NCBI RefSeq assembly: GCF_002017875.1
Contig: NZ_MUFV01000003.1
Coordinates: forward strand, 32,001 to 96,000
Direction of reading: 5' to 3'
Length of the DNA stretch: 64,000 nucleotides
Origin: Deinococcus sp. LM3
GTDB taxonomy: Bacteria > Deinococcota > Deinococci > Deinococcales > Deinococcaceae
Part shown: piece after piece, positions 56,903-64,000 of the stretch
Numbering within the stretch: position 1 is the first letter of the stretch
How the letters are laid out: each line of letters starts with the position of its first letter
The notes under the pieces: generated by a model
Seen by the model: the letters and a program-made list of their open reading frames with translations, nothing else
Database searches by the model: none
Told to the model about the DNA's origin: nothing
Position numbers and translations under genes: made by a program

Positions 56903-56920
56903 GTGAATATCGATATTCAG
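56903..56920. promoter_or_regulatory. palindrome GTGAATATCGATATTCAG (site 3 of 3)
   Basis: Nearly identical to the target palindrome split by the insertion sequence. In the reconstructed pre-insertion sequence the three sites are spaced ~66 and ~79 bp apart. It lies ~90 bp before a small membrane ORF and ~300 bp before the flavin oxidoreductase genes. Confidence 0.55.
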
Positions 56921-57012
56921 AGTCCCGCCCTCTTCCCTGCCCCGCCTCCCGACGCCCTCATTCATCCGGAGGTTCCACCATGCGTTGACTGCACCCACTG
57001 CAGGAGAAGACC

Positions 57013-57111
57013 GTGCGCCTCGTGACCGTGCTGGCATCAGCCGGACTGCTCGGCGCGGCCGCGCTGCTCATGGCCGGCTCGTGGTGGGCCCGGCGCCGCG
57101 CCCACACCTGA
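57013..57111 (+). CDS. small membrane peptide, 32 residues
   Basis: GTG at 57013 with GGAG ten bases upstream opens a frame encoding VRLVTVLASAGLLGAAALLM followed by AGSWWARRRAHT: one membrane helix with a basic C-terminus. The length and composition resemble bacterial single-pass small proteins. A two-codon ORF, ATG CGT TGA, with its own GGAGG site lies just upstream (56981-56989). Coding status is a prediction without homolog support. Confidence 0.4.
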   Translation: MRLVTVLASAGLLGAAALLMAGSWWARRRAHT

Positions 57112-57217
57112 TCCACTGATCCACAGTCCGTGTGCTGAACGACACCCCAAAGGCCCCCGCTGCCCCTACACTGCCGGTCTACGCGGCCCGCAGGTGGGGG
57201 CGCCACGGGAGGGCAGC

Positions 57218-58750
57218 ATGACGGAACGCAGCGCGGGCGGGCACGACTGGGCAAGACCCACGGATCTGGACCTGACCCCCCTGACGGCGGACGTGGTCGT
57301 GATCGGCGGCGGATCGGCGGGCCTGACGGCGGTGGGTGTGGCGGCCTCGCAGGGGCGGCGGGTCGTGATGGTCGAGCGGGACCGGACGGGCGGCGAGTGC
57401 CTGTTCACGGGATGCGTGCCGTCCAAGACGCTGCTGTCCCTGGCGGGCCGGGTACACGCGGCGCGCGGGGCGCAGGCACTGGGCCTGAGCGTGACGGGCC
57501 AGCCGGACTGGGCGGCGGTGCGGGCCGAGGTGCGGCGCGTGATCGACTCCTTCGAGCGGGTGGACGCCCCGGCCGCCCTGGCGGCGACGGGCGTGCATGT
57601 GATCGCGGGCGAGGCGGTGTTCGTGTCGCCGCACGTACTGGAGGTCACGCACGCGCGCGGGCAGCGGACCGTGACGGCCGCCGAGTTCATCCTGGCGACC
57701 GGTTCGCAGGTGCGCGTGCCGGACGTGCCGGGCCTGCGGGGCGTGCCGTTCCTGACGCACGAGACGGTCTTCGAGCTGCCTGAACGCCCCGAGCACCTGA
57801 TCGTGATGGGTGGCGGCGCGGTCGGGTGTGAGCTGTCGCAGGCGTTCGCGCGGCTGGGCAGCCGGGTCACGCTGCTGCACACCGGCGCCCGCCTGCTGCC
57901 GCGCGACGAGCCCGAAGCGTCGGCGGCGGTGCTGGAGGCGCTGCGGGCGGACGGCGTGACCGTGCACCTGAACGCGCACGCGCGGCAGGTCCAGACGCGG
58001 CGGGTTCTGGGGCAGGCGGACGGCGTGCAGGTCGAACTGCCGGGCCAAGCGGTGCTCGGCACCCACCTGTTGCTCGCCACCGGCAAACGGCCCCGCGTGC
58101 AGGGCCTGGGCCTGGAGGTGATCGGCGCGCCCTTCACCGAGGACGGCCTGACCGTCCGGCCCAGCATGCAGTCGGTCGGCTGCGCGTACCTGTGGGGCGC
58201 CGGGGACGTGGTTGGCGGCCCGATGTTCACGCATGGTGCCACCGAACGCGGCACGCTCGCCGGGCTGGGCAGCCTGGGACCGCTGGGGCGGGTCGCGGCG
58301 CGGCTTCGCGCCCCCGCCGGACGCGCCGAGCGCATTCCGCACGTCACGTTCACCGACCCGGAGGCCGCGCAGTGGGGTCTGACCGAGGCGCAGGCCGCGC
58401 AGACCCACGGGGGGCGCGCCGTGGTCGTCGAGTACGACTTCTCGCACCTGGACCGCGCCGCCACCGAGAACGCCGGGGAGGGGTTCGTGAAACTGGTGGC
58501 GGTCCGTGACCGGCTCGGCTCGCCGCTGGGCCTGCAGGTCGTGGGCGCGCAGGTCGTCGGACGCCGCGCCGGGGAACTGATCCAGCTGCTGAGCGTCACG
58601 CCCCGGCTGGGCATCCACCCGCTGCGGACGGCGCTGCTGCCCGCGCCGTACCCCACCTTCGCGGAGGCCGTCCGGCAGACTTACCTGGGGCTGTTCACGC
58701 AGGGCGAGCATTTCGGCCGGTCCCGCCCGGCCCGACCGGACGCCGGGTGA
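57218..58750 (+). CDS. FAD-dependent pyridine nucleotide-disulfide oxidoreductase (MerA/Lpd-like)
   Basis: 510 residues from ATG 57218 (GGGAGGG upstream). VVVIGGGSAGLTAVGVA binds FAD. The redox-active disulfide C-x4-C is Cys61/Cys66 in GGECLFTGCVPSKTL. HLIVMGGGAVGCELSQAFARLG binds NAD(P). YLWGAGDVVGGPMFTHGA is the second FAD motif. The C-terminal dimer domain ends HPLRTALLPAPYPTFAEAV. It lacks the C-terminal Cys pair of mercuric reductase, so the substrate is some other disulfide or electron acceptor. Its stop overlaps the GTG of the next gene. Confidence 0.88.
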   Translation: MTERSAGGHDWARPTDLDLTPLTADVVVIGGGSAGLTAVGVAASQGRRVVMVERDRTGGECLFTGCVPSKTLLSLAGRVHAARGAQALGLSVTGQPDWAAVRAEVRRVIDSFERVDAPAALAATGVHVIAGEAVFVSPHVLEVTHARGQRTVTAAEFILATGSQVRVPDVPGLRGVPFLTHETVFELPERPEHLIVMGGGAVGCELSQAFARLGSRVTLLHTGARLLPRDEPEASAAVLEALRADGVTVHLNAHARQVQTRRVLGQADGVQVELPGQAVLGTHLLLATGKRPRVQGLGLEVIGAPFTEDGLTVRPSMQSVGCAYLWGAGDVVGGPMFTHGATERGTLAGLGSLGPLGRVAARLRAPAGRAERIPHVTFTDPEAAQWGLTEAQAAQTHGGRAVVVEYDFSHLDRAATENAGEGFVKLVAVRDRLGSPLGLQVVGAQVVGRRAGELIQLLSVTPRLGIHPLRTALLPAPYPTFAEAVRQTYLGLFTQGEHFGRSRPARPDAG

Positions 58751-59853
58751 CACCCGCCCCGACCCTGCTGGACACGCTGGTGATCGGGGCCGGGCAGGCC
58801 GGACTGGCCACCGGGTACTGGCTGGCCCGCGCCGGCCTGAGCTTCCGGGTGCTGGAGGCCGGGCCAGCGCCGCAGGGGTCCTGGCCCGCGTACTACGCCA
58901 GCCTGACGCTGTTCACGCCGGCGCGGCACTCGGCGCTGCCCGGCCTGCTCTTTCCGGGCGAGTCGGACCGCGCGCCCACCCGTGACGGGATGGCCGCGTA
59001 CCTGCGCGCCTACGCCCACGCGCACGCCCTGCCGGTCGAGACGGGCGCGGACGTCACGCGCGTCACGCCGCGACCGGACGAGCTGGGTAGGGGCCAGCCG
59101 GGCGGCTTCGAGGTCACGGCGCGCGACGGCCGCACCTGGGCGGCGCGGACGGTGGTCGTGGCGACCGGCACCTTCCGCACGCCGGTCACGCCCTACTTTC
59201 CCGGTCAGGCGGGCACGGCGGTGGAGATCCGGCACGCCGCCACGTACCGGCACCCGGAACCGTTCGCGGGGCAGCGGGTCGTGGTGGTCGGCGCGGGAAA
59301 CTCCGCCGTGCAGATCGCGGCGGACCTCGCGCGCGTGGCGGACGTGACGCTCGCAGTACGCCGGGTGCCGCACCTGATCCCGCAGCGCCCGCTGGGCCAT
59401 GACCTGACCGACTGGCTGGCGTGGTCGGGGTTGGAACGCCTGCCGCTGGGCGCACTGGGGCGCGTGCCGGACGCGCAGCCCGTGATCGCCGTGCCGGGCC
59501 TGCGCGCCGCGCTGCGGGGCGTGCCCGTCAGGCAGGTGTTCACGGCGTTCACGCCGCGCGGCGTGCGCTGGCCCGGCGGTCAGGAGGAGCAGGTGGACAC
59601 CGTAATTCTCGCGACCGGCTACCGCTTCGGGGCGCCGTTCCTGCCGGAGTCGGCCCTCGACCGGGCGGGGGAACCCCGGCAGCGGCTGGGCGTCAGCCTG
59701 GGCGTGCCAGGCCTGTACTTCGTGGGCCTGCCCGGCGCGCGGACCATTGCGTCCGGTACGGTCCGCGCCGCCGGTCCGGACGCGCGGGCCGTGACGGTGG
59801 CCCTGCGCCGGTTCCTGCGCCGTGACCCCACCGACTTTCCGGCCGGACGGTAG
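58747..59853 (+). CDS. flavin-containing monooxygenase-like oxidoreductase (CzcO/ArsO-like)
   Basis: 368 residues from GTG 58747, overlapping the upstream stop (GTGA). DTLVIGAGQAGLATGYWLARAG binds FAD and RVVVVGAGNSAVQIAADLARVADVTLAVRR binds NADPH. FRVLEAGPAPQGSWPAYYASLTLFTPARHSALPG and TVILATGYRFG are typical of CzcO/YpdA-type enzymes. Some relatives are linked to arsenic or metal resistance, but no such gene adjoins it here. Coupled to the disulfide reductase, it may receive or use the same redox stress signal. Substrate unknown. Confidence 0.85.
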   Translation: MTPAPTLLDTLVIGAGQAGLATGYWLARAGLSFRVLEAGPAPQGSWPAYYASLTLFTPARHSALPGLLFPGESDRAPTRDGMAAYLRAYAHAHALPVETGADVTRVTPRPDELGRGQPGGFEVTARDGRTWAARTVVVATGTFRTPVTPYFPGQAGTAVEIRHAATYRHPEPFAGQRVVVVGAGNSAVQIAADLARVADVTLAVRRVPHLIPQRPLGHDLTDWLAWSGLERLPLGALGRVPDAQPVIAVPGLRAALRGVPVRQVFTAFTPRGVRWPGGQEEQVDTVILATGYRFGAPFLPESALDRAGEPRQRLGVSLGVPGLYFVGLPGARTIASGTVRAAGPDARAVTVALRRFLRRDPTDFPAGR

Positions 59854-59872
59854 AGCCGACCCACGCTGAACG

Positions 59873-60964
59873 TCACGCGCCGGGGCGGTCCTCAGGGTGT
59901 TCCGGGACGGTCCAGCAGGCGGCGGGCGGCAGGTGCAGCGTGACGGTCTCCCCGGCGCGGGGCGGGGCGTCCGGCGGGGCGTGCCAGACCAGCCCTGTTT
60001 CCTGGCCCCCCAGTCCACCCATGCCCGGTCCCTCCATGTCCGGCGCCGGCACGGTCAGCTCGCAGCGCCAGAACGCTCCCGCGAACGACACCTGCCGCAC
60101 CTGGGCGCGCAGGGTGTTCACGGCGGCCGGTCCGGGCCGGATCGCCTCGGGCCGCACGGTGACCGTCACCGGGCCGTGGCCGGGCCGGGCGACCCGCAGC
60201 CGCCCCAGCGCCGTCATGACGTCCGCGCTGTCCTGCACGCCCGGCAGGAAGTTCCGGATGCCGAAGAACCGTGCGGCGTTCAGCGTGGCGGGCCGCGCGT
60301 ACAGTTCGGCGGGTTCGCCCACCTGCGCCAGCCGCCCGCCGTCCAGGAACCCGATGCGCTGCGCGGTCGCCAGCGCCTCCTCCTGGTCGTGCGTGACGAG
60401 CAGCAGCGTCGTGCCGCGTTCCTGCGCCTCGCGCACCAGCCACTCGCGCAGGTCACGGCGCAGCGGGGCGTCGAGGGCGCTGAGGGGTTCGTCCAGCAGG
60501 AGCAGGGGAGGGCGGGTGATCAGCGCCCGCCCCAGCGCGGCGCGGCCGGCCTGCCCGCCGGACAGCGCCCCCGCGCGGCGCGGCCCGAGGTCCTGGAGGC
60601 CGGTGCGGGTCAGCATGTCCGCGACGCGCGCGTCGGTCTCGGCGCGCGGTACCCGGCGCTGCCGCAGGCCGAAGGCGAGGTTCCCGGCCACGCTCAGGTG
60701 CGGGAACAGCAGCGGGTCCTGAAACACCAGTCCCACGTCCCGCGCCTCGGGCGGCACGCTCAGGACGCTGCGGCCCCCGAGGCGCACGTCGCCCTGCGTG
60801 GGTGGGTGCAGGCCCGCCACGACGCGCAGCAGGGTGCTCTTGCCGCTGCCGGACGCGCCGAGCAGCGCGAAGCGTTCGCCGCTGCCGACGCTCAGGGACA
60901 CGCCGCGCAGGACCGGGTGGCCGCCGTGCGCGGCGCTGATCCCGTCGAGTTCCAGGCGGGTCAC
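59873..60964 (-). CDS. ABC transporter ATP-binding protein (YnjD/FbpC-like)
   Basis: 363 residues from GTG 60964, overlapping the permease stop (GTGA). Walker A LLGASGSGKSTLL, Q-loop LVFQDPLLFPHL, signature ALSGGQAGRAALGRAL, Walker B LLLLDEPLSALD and switch VTHDQEEALATA are all present. The signature Q-A-G-R replaces the usual Q-Q-R. The last ~110 residues form a TOBE-type domain (VTVTVRPEAIRPG). It energises the two adjacent permeases and is the last gene of the operon. Confidence 0.9.
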   Translation of the reverse strand: MTRLELDGISAAHGGHPVLRGVSLSVGSGERFALLGASGSGKSTLLRVVAGLHPPTQGDVRLGGRSVLSVPPEARDVGLVFQDPLLFPHLSVAGNLAFGLRQRRVPRAETDARVADMLTRTGLQDLGPRRAGALSGGQAGRAALGRALITRPPLLLLDEPLSALDAPLRRDLREWLVREAQERGTTLLLVTHDQEEALATAQRIGFLDGGRLAQVGEPAELYARPATLNAARFFGIRNFLPGVQDSADVMTALGRLRVARPGHGPVTVTVRPEAIRPGPAAVNTLRAQVRQVSFAGAFWRCELTVPAPDMEGPGMGGLGGQETGLVWHAPPDAPPRAGETVTLHLPPAACWTVPEHPEDRPGA

Positions 60965-61767
60965 GCGGCGCTCCTCAGGCGCGGCGCGAGCAGCGCGAAG
61001 CCCAGCAGCGGCGGCAGCAGGTACACCAGTCCCAGCGCGCCGCTCAGGGCGTAGTCACCGCCCTGCACGGCGCTGAACAGCAGCAGCGGCAGTGTCCGGA
61101 CCTGCGCGCCGCCCACGATCAGGGTCAGCAGGTACTCGCTCCAGGACACCAGGAACGCCATCAGCAGCGCCACGAGCACGCCGGAGCGCACGGCGGGCAG
61201 CGTCACCTGCCACCACACCGCCGCGCGGGACGCGCCGAGCGTGCGGGCCGCGTCCTCCAGGCGGGCGTCGTACCCGGCGAAGGTGGCGCTCAGCACGGCC
61301 ACCGCGTACGGCACCGCGACGATCAGGTGCGCGGCGACCACGCCGGCCGGCGTGTCGGCCAGTCCCAGGCGGATGAACACGACCTGAATGCCCATGACGC
61401 CCGCGAAGGCCGGCAGGATCAGCGGCGCGAGCAGCGCTGAGTGCACCCACGCCCGCGACCGGCCCGGCCAGCCGTTCAGCGCGCGGGCGGCCGGCAGGGC
61501 CAGGGCGGTGGCGGTCACGGCGGTCACGGTTCCCACCCACACGCTGCCCCACAGCGACGCCCACAGCGGCGTGTCGGGGGACAGCGCCGAGGCCCAGGCC
61601 CGCAGGCTCCACTCGCCGGGCAGCAGCGCCGGGTAGAACCACGCGCCCGCGAGGGACCACACGCCCAGCAGCAGCAGTGGTCCCACCGCCCCGGCCAGCA
61701 GCAGCGCGCCCAGCAGGACGCTGCCCGGCGTCCAGCGGCGCGGCACGGGGCGGCTCAGACCGCTCAC
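60961..61767 (-). CDS. ABC transporter permease (second)
   Basis: 268 residues. GTG 61767 overlaps the first permease's stop (GTGA) and starts VSGLSRPVPRRWTPGS. A longer frame upstream shadows that gene. Six helices are visible, and the EAA-like loop is EDAARTLGASRAAVWWQVTLPAVRSG. It resembles the C-terminal half of YnjC-type double permeases. Its stop overlaps the ATPase GTG. Confidence 0.88.
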   Translation of the reverse strand: MSGLSRPVPRRWTPGSVLLGALLLAGAVGPLLLLGVWSLAGAWFYPALLPGEWSLRAWASALSPDTPLWASLWGSVWVGTVTAVTATALALPAARALNGWPGRSRAWVHSALLAPLILPAFAGVMGIQVVFIRLGLADTPAGVVAAHLIVAVPYAVAVLSATFAGYDARLEDAARTLGASRAAVWWQVTLPAVRSGVLVALLMAFLVSWSEYLLTLIVGGAQVRTLPLLLFSAVQGGDYALSGALGLVYLLPPLLGFALLAPRLRSAA

Positions 61768-62624
61768 CGGGACGGCCCTGTCCGCACGTACGACCACAGC
61801 AGCAGCGCGCCCAGCGCCGCCAGGACGGTGCTCAGGGCCATGGCGAGCGGGCGGCGGCCCAGGTCGGTGTCCGTGAACGCCTGGTATGCCAGGACGCTCA
61901 GGGTAGTCGGACTGGTCGCGCCCAGCAGCAGCGGCACCTCGACGGTCCCGAGCGCGAACGCGAACACCAGCACGCAGGCCGTCAGCAGGGCCGGGCGGAT
62001 CGCGGGCCACGTCACCTGCCGGAACCGCGCGGCCCGCCCGGCCCCGAGGCTGCGGGCCACGTCGTGCAGCCGCCCGTCCAGGCGGGTCAGGGCCGCGAGG
62101 ACCAGCAGCGCCACGAACGGCGTCTCCTTCCACACGAGTTCCAGCACGACGCCCACGCCGAGCGGGTCGAACAGCAGCGCCGGGAAGTCCTGCGGGCCGC
62201 GCGTCAGGCCCAGCGCGGCCGTCACGCGTGACAGCAGGCCGCTCTGCGAGAGGGTCAGCAGGACCAGCGTGGCGGCCAGCACGTGCGGGACCGGCAGGGT
62301 CAGGCCCGCCAGGAAGCGCAGCCGCGCCCGGCCCGCGCGCCTCAGCAGCAGGGCCAGCGCCGTGCCCAGCGCCGCCGACAGGCCAGTGCTCAGGGTCGCC
62401 ACGCCCAGCGTCAGCAGCAGCGAGGCCCGCACCGCCGGGTCCGCCATGAGCGTCCGGTACGCCGCGAAATTCACCTCCTGCCCGCCCAGCACGGGGTCCA
62501 CGCCCACGCTCTGAAGGACGGTCAGGATCAGGCCGCCCCCGAACAGCCCGGCCGTGACGAGCAGCGCCGGGGCGACCATCAACGCCCGGCGCCCCGTCCC
62601 GCCGCTCCGGTCTACTTCAGCCAC
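61764..62624 (-). CDS. ABC transporter permease (first)
   Basis: 286 residues if GTG 62624 is the start, overlapping the binding-protein gene by 13 bp. ATG 62579 (MVAPALLVTAGLFGGG) is an equally good choice. Six helices. The EAA-like loop is HDVARSLGAGRAARFRQVTWPAIRP. It corresponds to the N-terminal half of YnjC. Here the two halves are separate genes joined by GTGA coupling. Confidence 0.85.
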   Translation of the reverse strand: MAEVDRSGGTGRRALMVAPALLVTAGLFGGGLILTVLQSVGVDPVLGGQEVNFAAYRTLMADPAVRASLLLTLGVATLSTGLSAALGTALALLLRRAGRARLRFLAGLTLPVPHVLAATLVLLTLSQSGLLSRVTAALGLTRGPQDFPALLFDPLGVGVVLELVWKETPFVALLVLAALTRLDGRLHDVARSLGAGRAARFRQVTWPAIRPALLTACVLVFAFALGTVEVPLLLGATSPTTLSVLAYQAFTDTDLGRRPLAMALSTVLAALGALLLWSYVRTGPSR

Positions 62625-63868
62625 GCGCGGAAGCCGTCCTGCACGCGGCGGTCGTACGTGGCGTCCACGTCGCTGAAGGACCGGCGGGCCAGCAGCGCCG
62701 GGTCCAGCGTGTATGGCCCGACCTTCAGGGCGGCCTTCACCTGCGCGCTGAACGCCGGACCCACCCGGCCCGGATCGATGCCCAGGCCGTCGCCCCAGGT
62801 GTCGCCGGACAGCTTGGCGAGTTGCAGGTCCGGGCGCAGCAGCAGGTTCGCGAGGACCTGCGCGCCCGCCGCGTGCGCCGCGTTGAAGGGAATCGCCACG
62901 AAATGCGTATCCGAGACGGTGCCCGCGTCGAACAGGTACACCCGCGCCGTCTTCGGCAGCAGGCCGCGCTGCACCTCGGCCGCGACGCCGCCGATGTTCT
63001 GCACGAACGCGAAATCCACCTCGCCGTTGGCGAACAGCGTGTACAGCTGCGGCAGGTCCGCCGGGAAGGTCCGCCCGCCGCGCCACAGGTTCGGGCGCAG
63101 GCCGTCCAGGTACGACCAGAGTTTCGGGGAGGCCCGCTGCCACGTCGCCTCGCGGAACGGCCCGGCGAACGCCTGCGGCCCGCCGCCGAGTTCGAACATC
63201 GCCTGCCGCAGGAAGCGGTTACCGTAGAAGTTCGGCGGGGCCGGGAACGTGAAGCGGCCCGGGTGGCGCTGCGCCCACGCGGCGAGCGCCGCGAACGAGC
63301 GCGGCAACTCCGAGGGGCTCACGCGGGCGCTGTCGTACACGTACTGCCACTGCGCGCTGCCCCACGGGGACTCGCTGCCGTTCACGGGAAACCCGAAGTC
63401 CGTGCGGATTGCCGGACTCTTCCAGTTCACGTACCGCGCGTTCGGGAGCGACTCGGCCCAGCCGGTCTTCAGGAGGCCCGCCTGCTGCGCCGTGCGGAAG
63501 TTCTCGCCGTTGATCCAGATCAGGTCCACGCTGCCGCCCCGGACCTTCCCGGCCCGTTTCTCGCCCAGCACCTTGTTCACGGCCTGCGCGGTGTCCGTGA
63601 CCGGCACGCGCCGCACCGTCACGCCCAGCTTCCTCGCGGCGGGCGCCACGACCGTGTCCACGTAGCGGTTGATGTTGTCCGACCCGCCCCACATGTAGAA
63701 GTTCACGGTCTGCCCGCGCGCGGCCCGCTCGGTGGCCGTCCACGCCGCCGACGGTTTCGCCGGGGCGGCTGCCTGGGCCGCCGCCTGTGGGGTCGCCGTG
63801 AACAGCAGCGCCGTGAGCAGCGGCGCCATGATCGTAGAGGAAGAGGTGGTCGGGCGAATTCGGGTCAT
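62612..63868 (-). CDS. ABC transporter substrate-binding protein (YnjB-like)
   Basis: 418 residues from ATG 63868 (CCGGAGTG upstream). The N-terminus has a long Ser/Thr-rich start and a hydrophobic segment (MAPLLTALLFTATPQAAAQAA), probably a signal peptide. ARGQTVNFYMWGGSDNINRYVDT and GGSVDLIWINGENFRTAQQAGLL match my recollection of the YnjB family (COG4134), whose substrate is uncharacterised, thiamine-like or iron-like by analogy with neighbours. It precedes two permeases and an ATPase. Stop is TAG. Confidence 0.85.
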   Translation of the reverse strand: MTRIRPTTSSSTIMAPLLTALLFTATPQAAAQAAAPAKPSAAWTATERAARGQTVNFYMWGGSDNINRYVDTVVAPAARKLGVTVRRVPVTDTAQAVNKVLGEKRAGKVRGGSVDLIWINGENFRTAQQAGLLKTGWAESLPNARYVNWKSPAIRTDFGFPVNGSESPWGSAQWQYVYDSARVSPSELPRSFAALAAWAQRHPGRFTFPAPPNFYGNRFLRQAMFELGGGPQAFAGPFREATWQRASPKLWSYLDGLRPNLWRGGRTFPADLPQLYTLFANGEVDFAFVQNIGGVAAEVQRGLLPKTARVYLFDAGTVSDTHFVAIPFNAAHAAGAQVLANLLLRPDLQLAKLSGDTWGDGLGIDPGRVGPAFSAQVKAALKVGPYTLDPALLARRSFSDVDATYDRRVQDGFRAWLK

Positions 63869-63870
63869 GG

Positions 63871-64000
63871 TCACTCCGGAAGGGGGGAAGAAGAGGGGGG
63901 CTGTGCGGCGCGCGCCGCGCGGTGATCGGCCATGTGCCGTGCGAGTTCAGGGTAGTCGGGATCGATGTCCAGCCGGTACCCGTCCCAGTAGCCGTCCCGC
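63871..64000 (-). CDS. partial gene upstream of the YnjB-like gene (5' end outside window)
   Basis: A minus-strand frame enters from the right edge with RDGYWDGYRLDIDPDYPELARH and ends at TGA 63871-63873, leaving ~42 codons. The stop is followed after 2 nt by the ATG of the binding-protein gene (TGACCATG), so it is the upstream member of the operon. Too little is present to name a family. Confidence 0.55.
   Translation of the reverse strand, partial: RDGYWDGYRLDIDPDYPELARHMADHRAARAAQPPSSSPLPE

Noticed and set aside
57218..58750. Mercuric reductase (merA)
   Set aside because: The C-x4-C centre is present, but the C-terminal Cys pair and any MerR/MerT/MerP genes are absent, so Hg(II) reduction is not supported.

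Overview
The window is high-GC DNA (roughly 67-70 % by eye) with Deinococcus character. The two plasmid-type RepA initiators, the homoprotocatechuate genes, the sugar ABC transporter and the many GTGA/ATGA gene overlaps all fit a Deinococcus secondary replicon (megaplasmid or chromid). No rRNA, tRNA or core housekeeping genes are visible, and no parAB genes lie inside the window. Species-level placement is inference.

Layout, left to right. 1-8.7 kb (minus strand): a six-gene, nearly gapless operon. It encodes a degenerate VWA-like membrane protein, a small membrane protein, a 1071-residue tubulin/FtsZ-like GTPase, a MotA/ExbB-like channel subunit, a MotB/OmpA-like partner and a long LRV/HEAT-type repeat protein that runs off the left edge. 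This matches the FtsZl-1 'membrane remodelling' neighbourhood predicted by comparative genomics (Makarova and Koonin) and is the best candidate for a poorly described system. 9.0-11.3 kb (plus): a MerR-like regulator and a MIDAS-containing VWA protein. 11.4-18.9 kb (minus): a 4-hydroxyphenylacetate/homoprotocatechuate meta-cleavage operon, hpaE-(SMI1/KNR4)-hpaB-hpaD-hpaG-hpaF-hpaH-hpaI, with a divergent PucR-type regulator (19.1-20.3 kb). The flavin reductase hpaC is not in the window.

20.4-24.1 kb: a TerD-AIM24 fusion gene, a strong terminator, and replication origin A (11 iterons, three perfect DnaA boxes, AT-rich zone) followed by repA. 24.6-31.5 kb (plus): a LacI regulator with two operators, a sugar ABC transporter (binding protein and two permeases) and a glycogen-debranching-type glucosidase. 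31.7-35.3 kb (minus): an arsenic cluster with two ArsR, two ArsC, an aquaporin, a metallophosphoesterase and a DUF6428-like protein, preceded by a large RelE-like/SF1-helicase/ankyrin fusion gene (35.3-38.1 kb). 38.3-42.9 kb: ribokinase, a secreted repeat protein, a DUF4139 protein, a small unknown and an HD-like hydrolase.

43.0-46.7 kb: a degenerate TerD-domain gene, replication origin B (11 differently sequenced iterons at ~33-bp pitch) and a second, divergent repA. The replicon therefore carries two complete iteron/RepA modules about 23 kb apart. 46.7-52.4 kb: zinc alcohol dehydrogenase, a long unknown protein whose last codons contain a stray family-B iteron, an aldo/keto reductase and an Fe-type dehydrogenase. 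52.4-55.5 kb: ECF sigma/anti-sigma pair, secreted thioredoxin and CcdA-like protein. 55.65-56.83 kb: an intact IS4-like insertion sequence inserted into the middle one of three TGAATATCGATATTCA palindromes. 57.0-59.9 kb: a tiny membrane ORF and two flavin oxidoreductases. 59.9-64 kb (minus): a YnjBCD-like ABC transporter and a truncated upstream gene.

A dispersed MITE-like element with 14-bp imperfect terminal inverted repeats occurs at 9.8, 31.5 and 38.2 kb.
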